A stretch of 64,000 bases of DNA from the NCBI RefSeq assembly GCF_002222055.1, contig NZ_MUGS01000016.1, forward strand, positions 1 to 64,000. The letters are read 5' to 3'. The DNA comes from Flavobacterium araucananum (lineage in GTDB: Bacteria > Bacteroidota > Bacteroidia > Flavobacteriales > Flavobacteriaceae). Position 1 is the stretch's first letter; each line of letters starts with the position of its first letter. The translations under genes were made by a program, and so were the position numbers. Under the pieces are notes generated by a model, which worked only from the letters and a program-made list of their open reading frames with translations, was not told the origin of the DNA and did no database searches. This document shows positions 42,534-50,910 of the stretch, piece by piece.

Positions 42534-42868
42534 GCCACAGATTAAAAGGATTAAAATGATTCTTCTAATCTGTGCTAATCCTTTTAATCTGTGGCAAATA
42601 TTTTTTATACTAATGTAAAATATTTTCTATTTGTTGATTCTTGTTTTTTTTACCACAGATTTGAATGATTAAAATGATTCTTCTAATCTGTGTTAATCTT
42701 TTTAATCTGTGGCAAATATTTTTATACTAATGTCAAATATTTTCTATTTGTTGATTCTTATTTTTTTTTGCCACAGATTTGAATGATTAAAATGATTCTT
42801 CTAATCTGTGTTAATCCTTTTAATCTGTGGCAAATATTTTTTATACTAATGTAAAATCTTCTCTATTG
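42534..42868. repeat. 118-bp tandem repeat, three copies, carrying the 3' end of the upstream gene
   Basis: Copies start at 42534, 42652 and 42770, exactly 118 bp apart. Each has a palindrome CCACAGATT...AATCTGTGG and then TACTAATGTAAAAT or a one-base variant. In the last copy this TACTAATGTAAAATCTTCTC contains the stop codon and last codons of the DUF4350 gene; the first two hold degenerate copies of it. There are no variable spacers, so it is not CRISPR. The 42505-42845 gap has no gene. Confidence 0.8.
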
Positions 42869-44036
42869 CATCATTTATTCGCAATAAATCTTCTTCAAGA
42901 CTTCCGTGATAACTGTTTCGATGTTCGTTGATCAAAAATACAAGTTTTTGAATATCAGTTTCGTCTTTTCCGGTTTTATAATGCAGTTTCTGAATAAAAG
43001 TATCGTCTAACTTTGTTGTATCGATCAAATATTCAGTTCGTATTTTTTCTAAGAAGTAAATGATCTTTTTATCAATAATATTATTGTGATCGCCTTCCTG
43101 GTAATATAAATTTCCGATGGTCTTAGTAAAATCAACGGTTAAGTTTTGCAAAGGTTTCAGGATAGGTACGATACGTTGTTTGCGTTTGGCATTAAAAATA
43201 ATAAAAATCAACATTCCGATTAAAAAGAAATACCAAGCCCATTTTAATCCGGGTTGACTTAAGATATAACGCAAAGGGGAGTCAGAAATACTTTCGTTAT
43301 TTTGCCCTTTTGTGTACCAGAAAACATCGCCTTTTGGTAGATACGACAAAACATTTTCGACATATTGATAATGGTCTTTTTTAAGCAAATTAAAATTTGT
43401 AAAAGCCGCAGGTTGTGTGTGCAAATAAAAATAACCTTGTCTGTATGGAACTTTTATGTAATTAATATGTCTTGGTTTTGATCCCTGATAGCCCAAAACA
43501 GAAGTGTTCAGGGTATCTATTTTAGAGAAATAGTCGTCTACTTGTTGGGCAAATTTATATTTCTTAGTTTTTTTACTGGTTGTAAATACTGTCGTATTGC
43601 CTTCGTATTGAAAATCAGATTTAACTTCGACTTTTAGGGTATCGAGTAAATATTGCGGAAAATTTTTCATGCTTAAAAAAGCACTGTTTCCGTGCGATAC
43701 AAAATAAAATATTTCCTTGATCGATTGCTCGTCAATTGTATTGGCTTCGGATATGTTGATGAAGGTACCTTTTATTTTGTAGTTTTCTACAAGTGTATCG
43801 TCATTATATTTTGAATCTAAAAACTCATAAGGGGTTACGGTCGAAATTCGTTCTACGGGTTTTTTAAAAAGACCATTAATTTCTTTATCAAAAACAAATA
43901 ATCCGTATGGGATTTTGTCGTTGACAGAGTAAGTTGGTCTCCAATCGATAGGTTTGGGCTTGTTGTGATCTGATATTAAAATTATAGCCAGAATAAGAAC
44001 CAGAACAGCAATGTATATTTTGATACTTTTACTCAT
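42846..44036 (-). CDS. DUF4350 domain membrane protein
   Basis: A 396-residue protein with an N-terminal helix (IYIAVLVLILAIILIS), a periplasmic DUF4350 domain (about 30-270, with PYGLFVFDKEINGLF and YFVSHGNSAFLS) and a second helix (WAWYFFLIGMLIFIIFNA, about 270-288). The last ~105 residues are cytosolic. Typical of MoxR clusters; the biochemical role is unknown. It overlaps the DUF4129 gene by eight bases. Its 3' end is part of the 118-bp tandem repeat. Confidence 0.88.
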   Translation of the reverse strand: MSKSIKIYIAVLVLILAIILISDHNKPKPIDWRPTYSVNDKIPYGLFVFDKEINGLFKKPVERISTVTPYEFLDSKYNDDTLVENYKIKGTFINISEANTIDEQSIKEIFYFVSHGNSAFLSMKNFPQYLLDTLKVEVKSDFQYEGNTTVFTTSKKTKKYKFAQQVDDYFSKIDTLNTSVLGYQGSKPRHINYIKVPYRQGYFYLHTQPAAFTNFNLLKKDHYQYVENVLSYLPKGDVFWYTKGQNNESISDSPLRYILSQPGLKWAWYFFLIGMLIFIIFNAKRKQRIVPILKPLQNLTVDFTKTIGNLYYQEGDHNNIIDKKIIYFLEKIRTEYLIDTTKLDDTFIQKLHYKTGKDETDIQKLVFLINEHRNSYHGSLEEDLLRINDAIEKILH

Positions 44037-44805
44037 TACTAAAGGTTTTTATGGCATTCTTAAATCGGTTTTCGGCTTTTGTAAAGGAGGTTTCATCGAT
44101 TTCGAATTCGCCATACCAGATATAATTATATAAGTAAGATAAATAGGTGAACTCTTCCTTATGAACCGGTCTTTGAAGTTCATAGAGATAATCAGAATTT
44201 GTTTTTTCGATGTCCCATTCTATATAATGATTTTGTGCCATTACTTTTAGCAACCATAAATAATAGTACCGAATAACAATTCTTTTTTCGCCGGATTTAA
44301 GACTTTCCTTAATTAGTTTTTCGAAATCTAAAAGATGAATGTTCTTTTCGATATCAGAATAGTAGATGGTTCTTTTGTTCGAATTTTTTCCAAAAATCCA
44401 TTGTCCTTCTTTATTAATTAAAGCTTTTGCAATGAGATAAATTACAAATACAATAATTAAAATTGCTATTGTTTTTAATAAAATAGCAACAAAATTGAGT
44501 GAAGCCTGAGAGGTTTTAAAATGAAAAAGATTTCTAAAAATGCTTGCAAGCCAACTTAAAAAACGTTGCCACAAAGTTTTTTCAGGAGCTTTACGTTCAT
44601 ATACAAAATCTGAATCTGAATATTTTTTTTTGAAATTTTTAGAAAAAGTTTTGGTATCTACAGTACTGGAATCAATTTGAATGTCTTTCTCGGTATATTT
44701 TACAGAAGTTTTTATAGACTCGGATTCGACTATAGCCAACGAATCCTGAGCATGCGAGATACCAGATAAAAAAAGAAAGGATAAAAGGATAAAAATTCTA
44801 TTCAT
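44029..44805 (-). CDS. DUF4129-like membrane protein
   Basis: A 258-residue protein with a signal peptide (IFILLSFLFLSGISHAQ), an extracytoplasmic segment, one membrane helix (about 107-130, AILLKTIAILIIVFVIYLIAKAL) and a C-terminal domain with RIVIRYYYLWLLKVMAQNHYIEWD. The latter matches the DUF4129 region that faces the cytosol in transglutaminase-associated proteins. It overlaps the DUF4350 start, indicating coupled translation. Role unknown. Confidence 0.85.
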   Translation of the reverse strand: MNRIFILLSFLFLSGISHAQDSLAIVESESIKTSVKYTEKDIQIDSSTVDTKTFSKNFKKKYSDSDFVYERKAPEKTLWQRFLSWLASIFRNLFHFKTSQASLNFVAILLKTIAILIIVFVIYLIAKALINKEGQWIFGKNSNKRTIYYSDIEKNIHLLDFEKLIKESLKSGEKRIVIRYYYLWLLKVMAQNHYIEWDIEKTNSDYLYELQRPVHKEEFTYLSYLYNYIWYGEFEIDETSFTKAENRFKNAIKTFSNE

Positions 44806-44817
44806 TATTGGTTTCTA

Positions 44818-45798
44818 TTAATTCGATTTGGCTGATAATTGTTGTACTTTTTTGTGAACGATAAAAGGATAAACCAAATAATAGAATGAAATTATTCCTA
44901 ATGTAAACAGGATTATAAAACTACTTAACCAATTGGGCATATCGATAGAATATCGGGTTATAAATCCCTCGAGAAATCCTGCGCTAATAGTAAACGGAAA
45001 TGTACTCAGGAATATTTTGAAACTGTTTTTAAAGCCTATTTTAAAAGAGTTTACTCTCGAAAAAGTTTTAGGGAACAGGATCGAAGCGCCTAAAATAAAG
45101 CCTGCGGTACTTTCGATTACTATTGCAAAAATTTCCATCGAACCGTGAATCCAGATACCGCGAACGCTTTTCCAGAAAACACCCTGTTCGTAAAAAAAGT
45201 ACTGAAAAGATCCTAACATCAGTGAGTTTTGCAAGAAAATATAAAAGGTTCCAATACCGCCAAATATGCCGTAAATGTAACATCTTGCGCCTACATAAAG
45301 GTTATTCATGGTAATGCCTATAAAACTGCCCCAGTTGCTGCCGGAGCCGTAAACGGCCATTGGGTCTCCTTTTTTGATGTTTTCTAATGTCATGTTTACA
45401 TAACCGTCTCCCAGAATTAACCGAACAAAATTAGGATCAAATTTTGCCGAAACTACACCCATTGCGACTGTAATAAAAAATAAAATAAAAGCATACATTA
45501 AGTACCTTTTGTATTCGTAAACCAGCAAAGGAACTTCGGTAGTAAAGAATTCCAGTATTTTATTTTTTTCGGTTCTCTTAGTTTTGTAAATCTTTTGATA
45601 TATCTGCGAAGCAAGATGATTTAAGTAGATGACTGTCTTACTTTTTGGGTAATAGGTTTGCGCATACGACAAATCATTCATCATTTGAATGTACAAATTT
45701 GCTAACTCATCAGGATTTTTTTTAGCTTTACCGAAAATAGCTAGCTCAAATTCAAGCCATTTTTCTTTATTTTGTTTTATGAAGGCAACTTCTCTCAT
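44818..45798 (-). CDS. SpoIIM-like stage II sporulation protein M family membrane protein
   Basis: A 326-residue inner-membrane protein with six or so helices. The SpoIIM domain includes IHGSMEIFAIVIESTAGFILG and NNLYVGARCYIYGIFGGIGTFYIFLQNSLMLG. Bacteroidota do not sporulate; here the family is a standing member of the RDD-SpoIIM-DUF4129-DUF4350-MoxR-DUF58 cluster. It begins 20 bp from the divergent RDD gene and heads the minus-strand operon. Confidence 0.9.
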   Translation of the reverse strand: MREVAFIKQNKEKWLEFELAIFGKAKKNPDELANLYIQMMNDLSYAQTYYPKSKTVIYLNHLASQIYQKIYKTKRTEKNKILEFFTTEVPLLVYEYKRYLMYAFILFFITVAMGVVSAKFDPNFVRLILGDGYVNMTLENIKKGDPMAVYGSGSNWGSFIGITMNNLYVGARCYIYGIFGGIGTFYIFLQNSLMLGSFQYFFYEQGVFWKSVRGIWIHGSMEIFAIVIESTAGFILGASILFPKTFSRVNSFKIGFKNSFKIFLSTFPFTISAGFLEGFITRYSIDMPNWLSSFIILFTLGIISFYYLVYPFIVHKKVQQLSAKSN

Positions 45799-45818
45799 TG
45801 TAGGCTAAAATATAAAAT

Positions 45819-46562
45819 ATGTCAGAATTATCTATAAATACAACACAAAATGTTAAAATAAATTTTATTGCCGCTTCGGCAGGCGAAAGAATAGGATCTT
45901 ATTTTATCGATCTGGCTATTAAAGTTGCCTATGTCACAGTGATTTCTCTACTGTTTTTTTATTGGTTAAATCTCGGAAAATTATTTGAGACATTAGACAG
46001 TTGGTCAAAAGTTTCTATACTTTTAGTTCTTTATTTTCCATTTGTAATTTATTCGATCACCTTAGAAAGTATTTTTGAGGGACAAACTATTGGTAAAAAA
46101 CTAGTTAAAATAAAAGTCGTTAAAATCGATGGTTATCAGGCAGGATTTGGAGATTACCTGATGCGTTGGTTTTTTAGGCTGGTAGATATTACGCTGTTGT
46201 ACGGAATAGTAGCACTTATTACGGTTGTTTCGAGCAAAAAAGGGCAACGATTGGGTGATATGGTTGCGGGAACGGCTGTTATAACATTAAAAAACAAGAT
46301 CAACATTAGCCATACAATTCTGGAAGAAATAGGAGATGCTTACGTTCCTACTTATCCTTTGGTAATTAAATTATCTGATAATGATATGCGAATTATCAAG
46401 GAAACTTTTCAAAATGCACTTGCAAAAAATGATCATGAAGTCATTTATAAATTGGTTGCTAAAATTGAAAACGTTTCGGGAATTAAAAATCAATCCGGAA
46501 ATAACAGTGATTTCCTGAGGGTTATTTTAAAAGATTACAATTTTTATACACAGAATATGTAA
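45819..46562 (+). CDS. RDD family membrane protein
   Basis: A 247-residue protein with an RDD domain (about 18-150): the opening ASAGERIGSYFIDLAIKV carries the Arg/Asp positions. Further motifs are EGQTIGKKLVKIKVV, GDYLMRWFFRLVD and SSKKGQRLGDMVAGT. Three to four membrane helices are followed by an 80-residue cytosolic tail. RDD proteins have been linked to ion (Na+/H+) transport in some bacteria. It is divergently paired with the SpoIIM-like gene. Confidence 0.9.
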   Translation: MSELSINTTQNVKINFIAASAGERIGSYFIDLAIKVAYVTVISLLFFYWLNLGKLFETLDSWSKVSILLVLYFPFVIYSITLESIFEGQTIGKKLVKIKVVKIDGYQAGFGDYLMRWFFRLVDITLLYGIVALITVVSSKKGQRLGDMVAGTAVITLKNKINISHTILEEIGDAYVPTYPLVIKLSDNDMRIIKETFQNALAKNDHEVIYKLVAKIENVSGIKNQSGNNSDFLRVILKDYNFYTQNM

Positions 46563-46723
46563 TTTATGCCGCGGTGTATAAAAGATAGCGGGATAAATTA
46601 TTGAAAAGAGACCCAATTTATATCAGGAAATAAACCTTAGAATAGTAAAAAAAGATATAATAAAAGGCAATTTGAATCCGGTCATCTCTGCAACTTTGTA
46701 CCTTTGAACCTAAAAAATATAGA

Positions 46724-47326
46724 ATGTTTCATTTATTAGATCTTATCGGTACGATGGCTTTTGCTATGTCAGGCGCGTTAACGGCAATGCATAAAAAACT
46801 GGATCCGTTTGGCGTTTTTATTATTGCGTTTGTTACTTCTGTTGGTGGCGGAACGTTGCGTGATGTTTTGATAGGCAGAACGCCAGTAGGCTGGATGAAA
46901 GATTTGCAATATGTTTACGTGATTATTTTAGGTTTTGGATTGGCGATTCTTTTCCGAAAAAAATTCGATCGATTACGAACTTCCTTGTTTTTGTTTGATA
47001 CAATCGGGTTGGGGGTTTTTACTTTAATTGGTCTCGAAAAAGGAATTATGATTGGTTTGCATCCTGTTATTTGTATTGCTTTAGGAACCATGACAGCTTG
47101 TTTTGGCGGCGTAACAAGAGATATTTTGTGCACAGAAATTCCAACGATATTTAGACGGGAAATTTATGCTACGATTTGTATTCTTGGCGGAATCGTATTT
47201 TTTATTTTGAAAAAATTAAATTTAGATAATGATGTTTTATATTTAGTAACATCGGTTGTCATTATTACAGTTCGACTATTGGCCGTAAAATTCAAATGGT
47301 ATTTACCTGCATTTGATCACAAATAA
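46724..47326 (+). CDS. TRIC/UPF0126 family cation channel-like protein
   Basis: A 200-residue seven-helix membrane protein. The two inverted halves each carry the family motif: SVGGGTLRDVLIGRTP (about 40-55) and TACFGGVTRDILCTEIP (about 123-139). Family members form trimeric intracellular cation-like (K+) channels in bacteria and archaea. A TACCTTTG -7-like box lies at 46699-46706, 17 bp before the ATG. Confidence 0.9.
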   Translation: MFHLLDLIGTMAFAMSGALTAMHKKLDPFGVFIIAFVTSVGGGTLRDVLIGRTPVGWMKDLQYVYVIILGFGLAILFRKKFDRLRTSLFLFDTIGLGVFTLIGLEKGIMIGLHPVICIALGTMTACFGGVTRDILCTEIPTIFRREIYATICILGGIVFFILKKLNLDNDVLYLVTSVVIITVRLLAVKFKWYLPAFDHK

Positions 47327-47345
47327 GATTTTTTAGACGATATTA

Positions 47346-47424
47346 GCCACAGATTAAAGGATTAAAAAAGGATTTTCTTTGGCTGAAAATTCAGCGAATC
47401 ATTGAAATCATTAAAATCTGTGGC
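47346..47424. repeat. CACAGATT-family palindrome abutting a start codon
   Basis: The arms GCCACAGATTAAAGGATTAA and ATTAAAATCTGTGGC are inverse. The right arm ends five bases before the ATG at 47430, so the palindrome forms the leader of the acyltransferase gene. Inner words TTGGCTGAAAATTCAGC also form a small hairpin. Confidence 0.65.
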
Positions 47425-47429
47425 AAAAA

Positions 47430-48407
47430 ATGACAAAGTTTACCGTAAAAAAATATCACAAAAACGATTATAAAATTTGGAATGATTTTATTGGTCATGC
47501 CAAAAATGCTACTTTTTTATTTCATCGCGATTTTATGGAATATCATGAAGATCGCTTCGAAGATTTTTCGCTTTTAGTTTACGACGATCAAAAACTAATT
47601 AGCGTTTTACCGGCGAATAAAGTTCAGGAAACTATCTATTCGCATCAGGGGCTTACCTATGGAGGTTTGGTTTATAAGGAGCAAACTAAATTAGTGATGG
47701 TAATAGAAATTTTTCAGTCGGTTTTGTTTTTTCTGAAAGAGCATAAATTTCAAAAATTATATTTTAAAACACTTCCGTCCATTTATGCTTTAAAACCGGC
47801 AGAAGAAATTTTGTATGCTTTGTTTTTAACCGAAGCAAAATTGGTACGTCGCGATTCGCTTTCTGTAATCGATTTATCGCAGGAAAATGTTACATCAAAA
47901 ATAAGAAAAAGGGGTTTTCAAAAAGCAATTTCAAATGAGTTAGTGATCAAGGAAGAAACTCATTTTGAATCATTTTGGGAGGAGATACTGATTCCTAATT
48001 TAAATAAAAAACACAATGCAAAACCAGTGCATTCTACACAGGAAATGAACAACCTAAAAACTCATTTTCCTAAAAATATTCATCAGTTTAATGTTTATTC
48101 AGAAGGTAAAATAGTGGCAGGTACAACTGTTTTTGAAACGGAAACTGTTGCACATTGTCAGTATATATCAAAAAATGAAAAACAGGAAAATCTGGGGAGT
48201 TTAGATTACTTATTCCATTATTTGATTCGGGAAAGATTTGCTGCAAAACGGTTTTTTGATTTTGGAATTTCGAATGAAGATCAGGGAAAAAAACTCAATG
48301 AAGGATTATCGTACTGGAAAGAAAGTTTTGGCGCCAGTACCATAATTCATGATTGTTATGAAATAGAAACTGCAAATTATAATAAGTTAAATGGTATTTT
48401 TGTTTAG
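47430..48407 (+). CDS. FemAB/GNAT-like acyltransferase
   Basis: A 325-residue cytosolic protein related to the FemAB/BioF2-like GNAT acyltransferases (double GNAT fold). WNDFIGHAKNATFLFHRDFMEYH at the start and RKRGFQKAISNELVI in the middle match the pattern for this group. IVAGTTVFETETVAHCQYISKNEK and FDFGISNEDQGKKLNEGLSYWKESFGA complete it. It directly precedes the DegT aminotransferase gene by 16 bp, so it may N-acylate the amino sugar that enzyme makes. This is inferred from context. Confidence 0.82.
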   Translation: MTKFTVKKYHKNDYKIWNDFIGHAKNATFLFHRDFMEYHEDRFEDFSLLVYDDQKLISVLPANKVQETIYSHQGLTYGGLVYKEQTKLVMVIEIFQSVLFFLKEHKFQKLYFKTLPSIYALKPAEEILYALFLTEAKLVRRDSLSVIDLSQENVTSKIRKRGFQKAISNELVIKEETHFESFWEEILIPNLNKKHNAKPVHSTQEMNNLKTHFPKNIHQFNVYSEGKIVAGTTVFETETVAHCQYISKNEKQENLGSLDYLFHYLIRERFAAKRFFDFGISNEDQGKKLNEGLSYWKESFGASTIIHDCYEIETANYNKLNGIFV

Positions 48408-48423
48408 CAATTAAAAAAATAAT

Positions 48424-49536
48424 ATGATATCATTTCTGGATCTAAAAAAAATAAACGAGCCCTATGAAGCTGCTTTTCAGGAAAAAATGAAAACAGTTTT
48501 ATATAATGGCTGGTATATTTTAGGAGATGAAGTAAAAGCTTTTGAGAGGGCATTTGCCACTTATTGCAAAACTGATTATTGTATTGGGGTAGGAAACGGT
48601 TTAGATGCTCTTACTTTAATTTTTAAGGGATATATTGCTTTAGGGAAACTTCAAAAAGGCGATGAAATTATTGTACCGGCAAATACTTTTATAGCAAGTG
48701 TTCTGGCAATATTACAAGCAGATTTAGTTCCGGTTTTGGTCGAGCCAAAACTAGAAACATATAATATAAATCCAGATTTGATTCCGGAAAAAATTACTTC
48801 AAAAACCAGAGCGATCTTAGTGGTTCATTTATACGGTCAATTGGCAGATATGAATGCAATTAATCAAATCGCAATTCGCAATAATTTATTAGTTGTACAA
48901 GACGCAGCACAATCACACGGAGCGATCCAAAATGCTACAAACGGGACTCTGAGTAAAGTCGAAGAATCTTTAGGAGCTGCTGCATATAGTTTTTATCCCG
49001 GAAAAAATTTAGGAGCTTTGGGCGATGGTGGTGCCATAACTACTAATGATGCTGAGTTGGCAAAAGTGCTTTTCTCGCTTCGTAGCTATGGTTCTGAGAA
49101 AAAATATCATAACGAATATATTGGTGTAAATTCAAGATTAGATGAAATTCAGGCGGCTTTTTTGCATGTAAAACTACCGTACTTAAATGCTGATAATGAT
49201 AAACGACGGGCAATAGCAAAGCGTTATGTATCAGAGATAAAAAATGAGAAAATAGTACTTCCGTATTGGGATTTTTCAGCCAGTCATGTTTTTCATTTGT
49301 TTGTAATACGAACTGAAAACAGAGAAGAGCTGCAAGAATATTTATCCAATAATACGATCCAGACCGTTATTCATTATCCAATTCCGCCACACAGGCAAAA
49401 AGCATTTCAGGAATGGAATAATTTGTCTTTTTCAATTACCGAGAAGATTCATAATGAGGTTTTGAGTTTGCCTATAAGTCCGGTTTTAGAAGATTCAGAG
49501 GTTGATTTTGTTATTGAAATTTTAAATCGATATTAA
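48424..49536 (+). CDS. DegT/DnrJ/EryC1/StrS sugar aminotransferase (FdtB/QdtB-like)
   Basis: A 370-residue PLP enzyme. The PLP lysine is Lys194 in SFYPGKNLGALGDGG, the pyridine-N Asp is Asp160 in VVQDAAQSHG, and the phosphate loop is GVGNGLDAL. The opening FLDLKKINEPYEAAF resembles FdtB/QdtB, which transfer an amino group to C3 of dTDP-3-keto-6-deoxyhexoses. The FdtA-like isomerase gene 5.4 kb downstream supplies the matching step. Product identity (Fuc3N or Qui3N) cannot be decided here. Confidence 0.9.
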   Translation: MISFLDLKKINEPYEAAFQEKMKTVLYNGWYILGDEVKAFERAFATYCKTDYCIGVGNGLDALTLIFKGYIALGKLQKGDEIIVPANTFIASVLAILQADLVPVLVEPKLETYNINPDLIPEKITSKTRAILVVHLYGQLADMNAINQIAIRNNLLVVQDAAQSHGAIQNATNGTLSKVEESLGAAAYSFYPGKNLGALGDGGAITTNDAELAKVLFSLRSYGSEKKYHNEYIGVNSRLDEIQAAFLHVKLPYLNADNDKRRAIAKRYVSEIKNEKIVLPYWDFSASHVFHLFVIRTENREELQEYLSNNTIQTVIHYPIPPHRQKAFQEWNNLSFSITEKIHNEVLSLPISPVLEDSEVDFVIEILNRY

Positions 49537-49553
49537 TTTTGATTGGATAAAAA

Positions 49554-50870
49554 ATGACTGAATTAAAATTAATTATTAAACAATACGTTCCAGAAAAAAT
49601 ATGGATTTTGCTGATCAGAATTTATAATTTCACCAATTTAAGAACAGCCTATAGTTTGTATTTAATAAAAATAGCTCCAAAAAAACATCAAAAAGCACTT
49701 GAAATTGTGCGACAAAAAGAGCGGGTAAAAGTTGCTTTTTTTTTGATTCATGAATCTGTTTGGAAATACGATGTGCTTTATGATTTAATGTTGCAAAATT
49801 CCCGATTTGAACCGGTAATATTTGTTTGTCCGGCAGTAAATTTTGGTCAAGAGAATATGCTGTTTGAAATGAACAAATCATACAATTCTTTTATACAGAA
49901 AGGATACAATATCGTTAAAACCTATGATAATGAAACGGGTGAATATGCAGATGTAAAAAAAACCTTTGCTCCGGATGTTGTTTTTTTTACCAATCCTTAT
50001 CAGGGTTTGCAGGATTACAGGTATTATATTAAACAATTTTCGACCACGTTAACCTGTTATGTTCCTTATGCTATTATGACGACAAATTATGATGCTTTTT
50101 ATAATTTGGATTTTCATAATCTGGTTTGGAGGATTTTTTCAGAAACACCAATTCATAAACAAATAGCAGTTCAAAAACAAACAAACAAAGGGCACAACAA
50201 TGTTGTAACAGGATATCCGGGATTCGATTCGTTATTACTTAATAATGCACCAAATTATGCTGTTTGGAAAAACAAAAATACGGCTCTTAAAAAAGTGATT
50301 TGGGCACCGCATCATTCAATGCATGAACTCAATAAAGTATCAAATTTTTTAGAATATTCTGATGTATTTTTAGAGTTGGCGATGGTATATAAAGATCAAT
50401 TGCAAATAGCTTTTAAGCCGCATCCATTGTTAAGGGTAAAATTAGAAAATGATCTAAATTGGGGCAAAGAAAAAACAGATGTTTATTATAATAAATGGAT
50501 TAATTTGGAGAATGGACAGTTTGAAAATTCAGATTATACAGATTTGTTTTTAACCTCAGATGCTTTGATTCATGATTGTGGTTCTTTTATGGCAGAATAT
50601 CTGATAACTGGAAAACCATCTCTTTTTATGGTCAGAAATGAGGCTGTTATGAACGAATGGAGTGCGTTTGGAGAAAAGGCTGTGGCGGTACATTATCAAT
50701 CCAGAAATAAAGAAGAATTAATCGCTTTTATTGAAAATGTCGTATTGAAGGAGAATGATTCGATGAAAGAAATCCGTAACGATTTTGTTGAGAATAATTT
50801 AGTACCAAAGAACAGTTTTAGCGCATCTCAAAATATAATAGATTATTTAGAAACTGAATTTTTTAAATAA
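49554..50870 (+). CDS. CDP-glycerol/CDP-ribitol phosphotransferase-like protein
   Basis: A 438-residue GT-B-fold protein related to TagF/TarL polyol-phosphate transferases. Middle and C-terminal segments are VIWAPHHSMHELNKVS, AFKPHPLLRVKLEND (the catalytic-type His-Pro-His region) and DALIHDCGSFMAEYLITGKPSLFMV. There is no membrane helix; such enzymes act at the inner face of the membrane. The next gene encodes a CDP-ribitol synthase-like fusion, so ribitol phosphate is the likely donor group. Confidence 0.85.
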   Translation: MTELKLIIKQYVPEKIWILLIRIYNFTNLRTAYSLYLIKIAPKKHQKALEIVRQKERVKVAFFLIHESVWKYDVLYDLMLQNSRFEPVIFVCPAVNFGQENMLFEMNKSYNSFIQKGYNIVKTYDNETGEYADVKKTFAPDVVFFTNPYQGLQDYRYYIKQFSTTLTCYVPYAIMTTNYDAFYNLDFHNLVWRIFSETPIHKQIAVQKQTNKGHNNVVTGYPGFDSLLLNNAPNYAVWKNKNTALKKVIWAPHHSMHELNKVSNFLEYSDVFLELAMVYKDQLQIAFKPHPLLRVKLENDLNWGKEKTDVYYNKWINLENGQFENSDYTDLFLTSDALIHDCGSFMAEYLITGKPSLFMVRNEAVMNEWSAFGEKAVAVHYQSRNKEELIAFIENVVLKENDSMKEIRNDFVENNLVPKNSFSASQNIIDYLETEFFK

Positions 50871-50910
50871 TTTGGGTTAATGATTTTAAACTTTATTTAA
50901 ACAAAAAGAA

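Noticed and set aside
42534-42840. Possible CRISPR array
   Set aside because: The units are 118 bp with no short-repeat/variable-spacer pattern, and they copy a neighbouring gene end. No cas genes are near.
44818-45798. Evidence for sporulation from a SpoIIM-like gene
   Set aside because: The family is a normal part of MoxR/DUF58 clusters in non-sporulating Bacteroidota, and no other sporulation gene is present.
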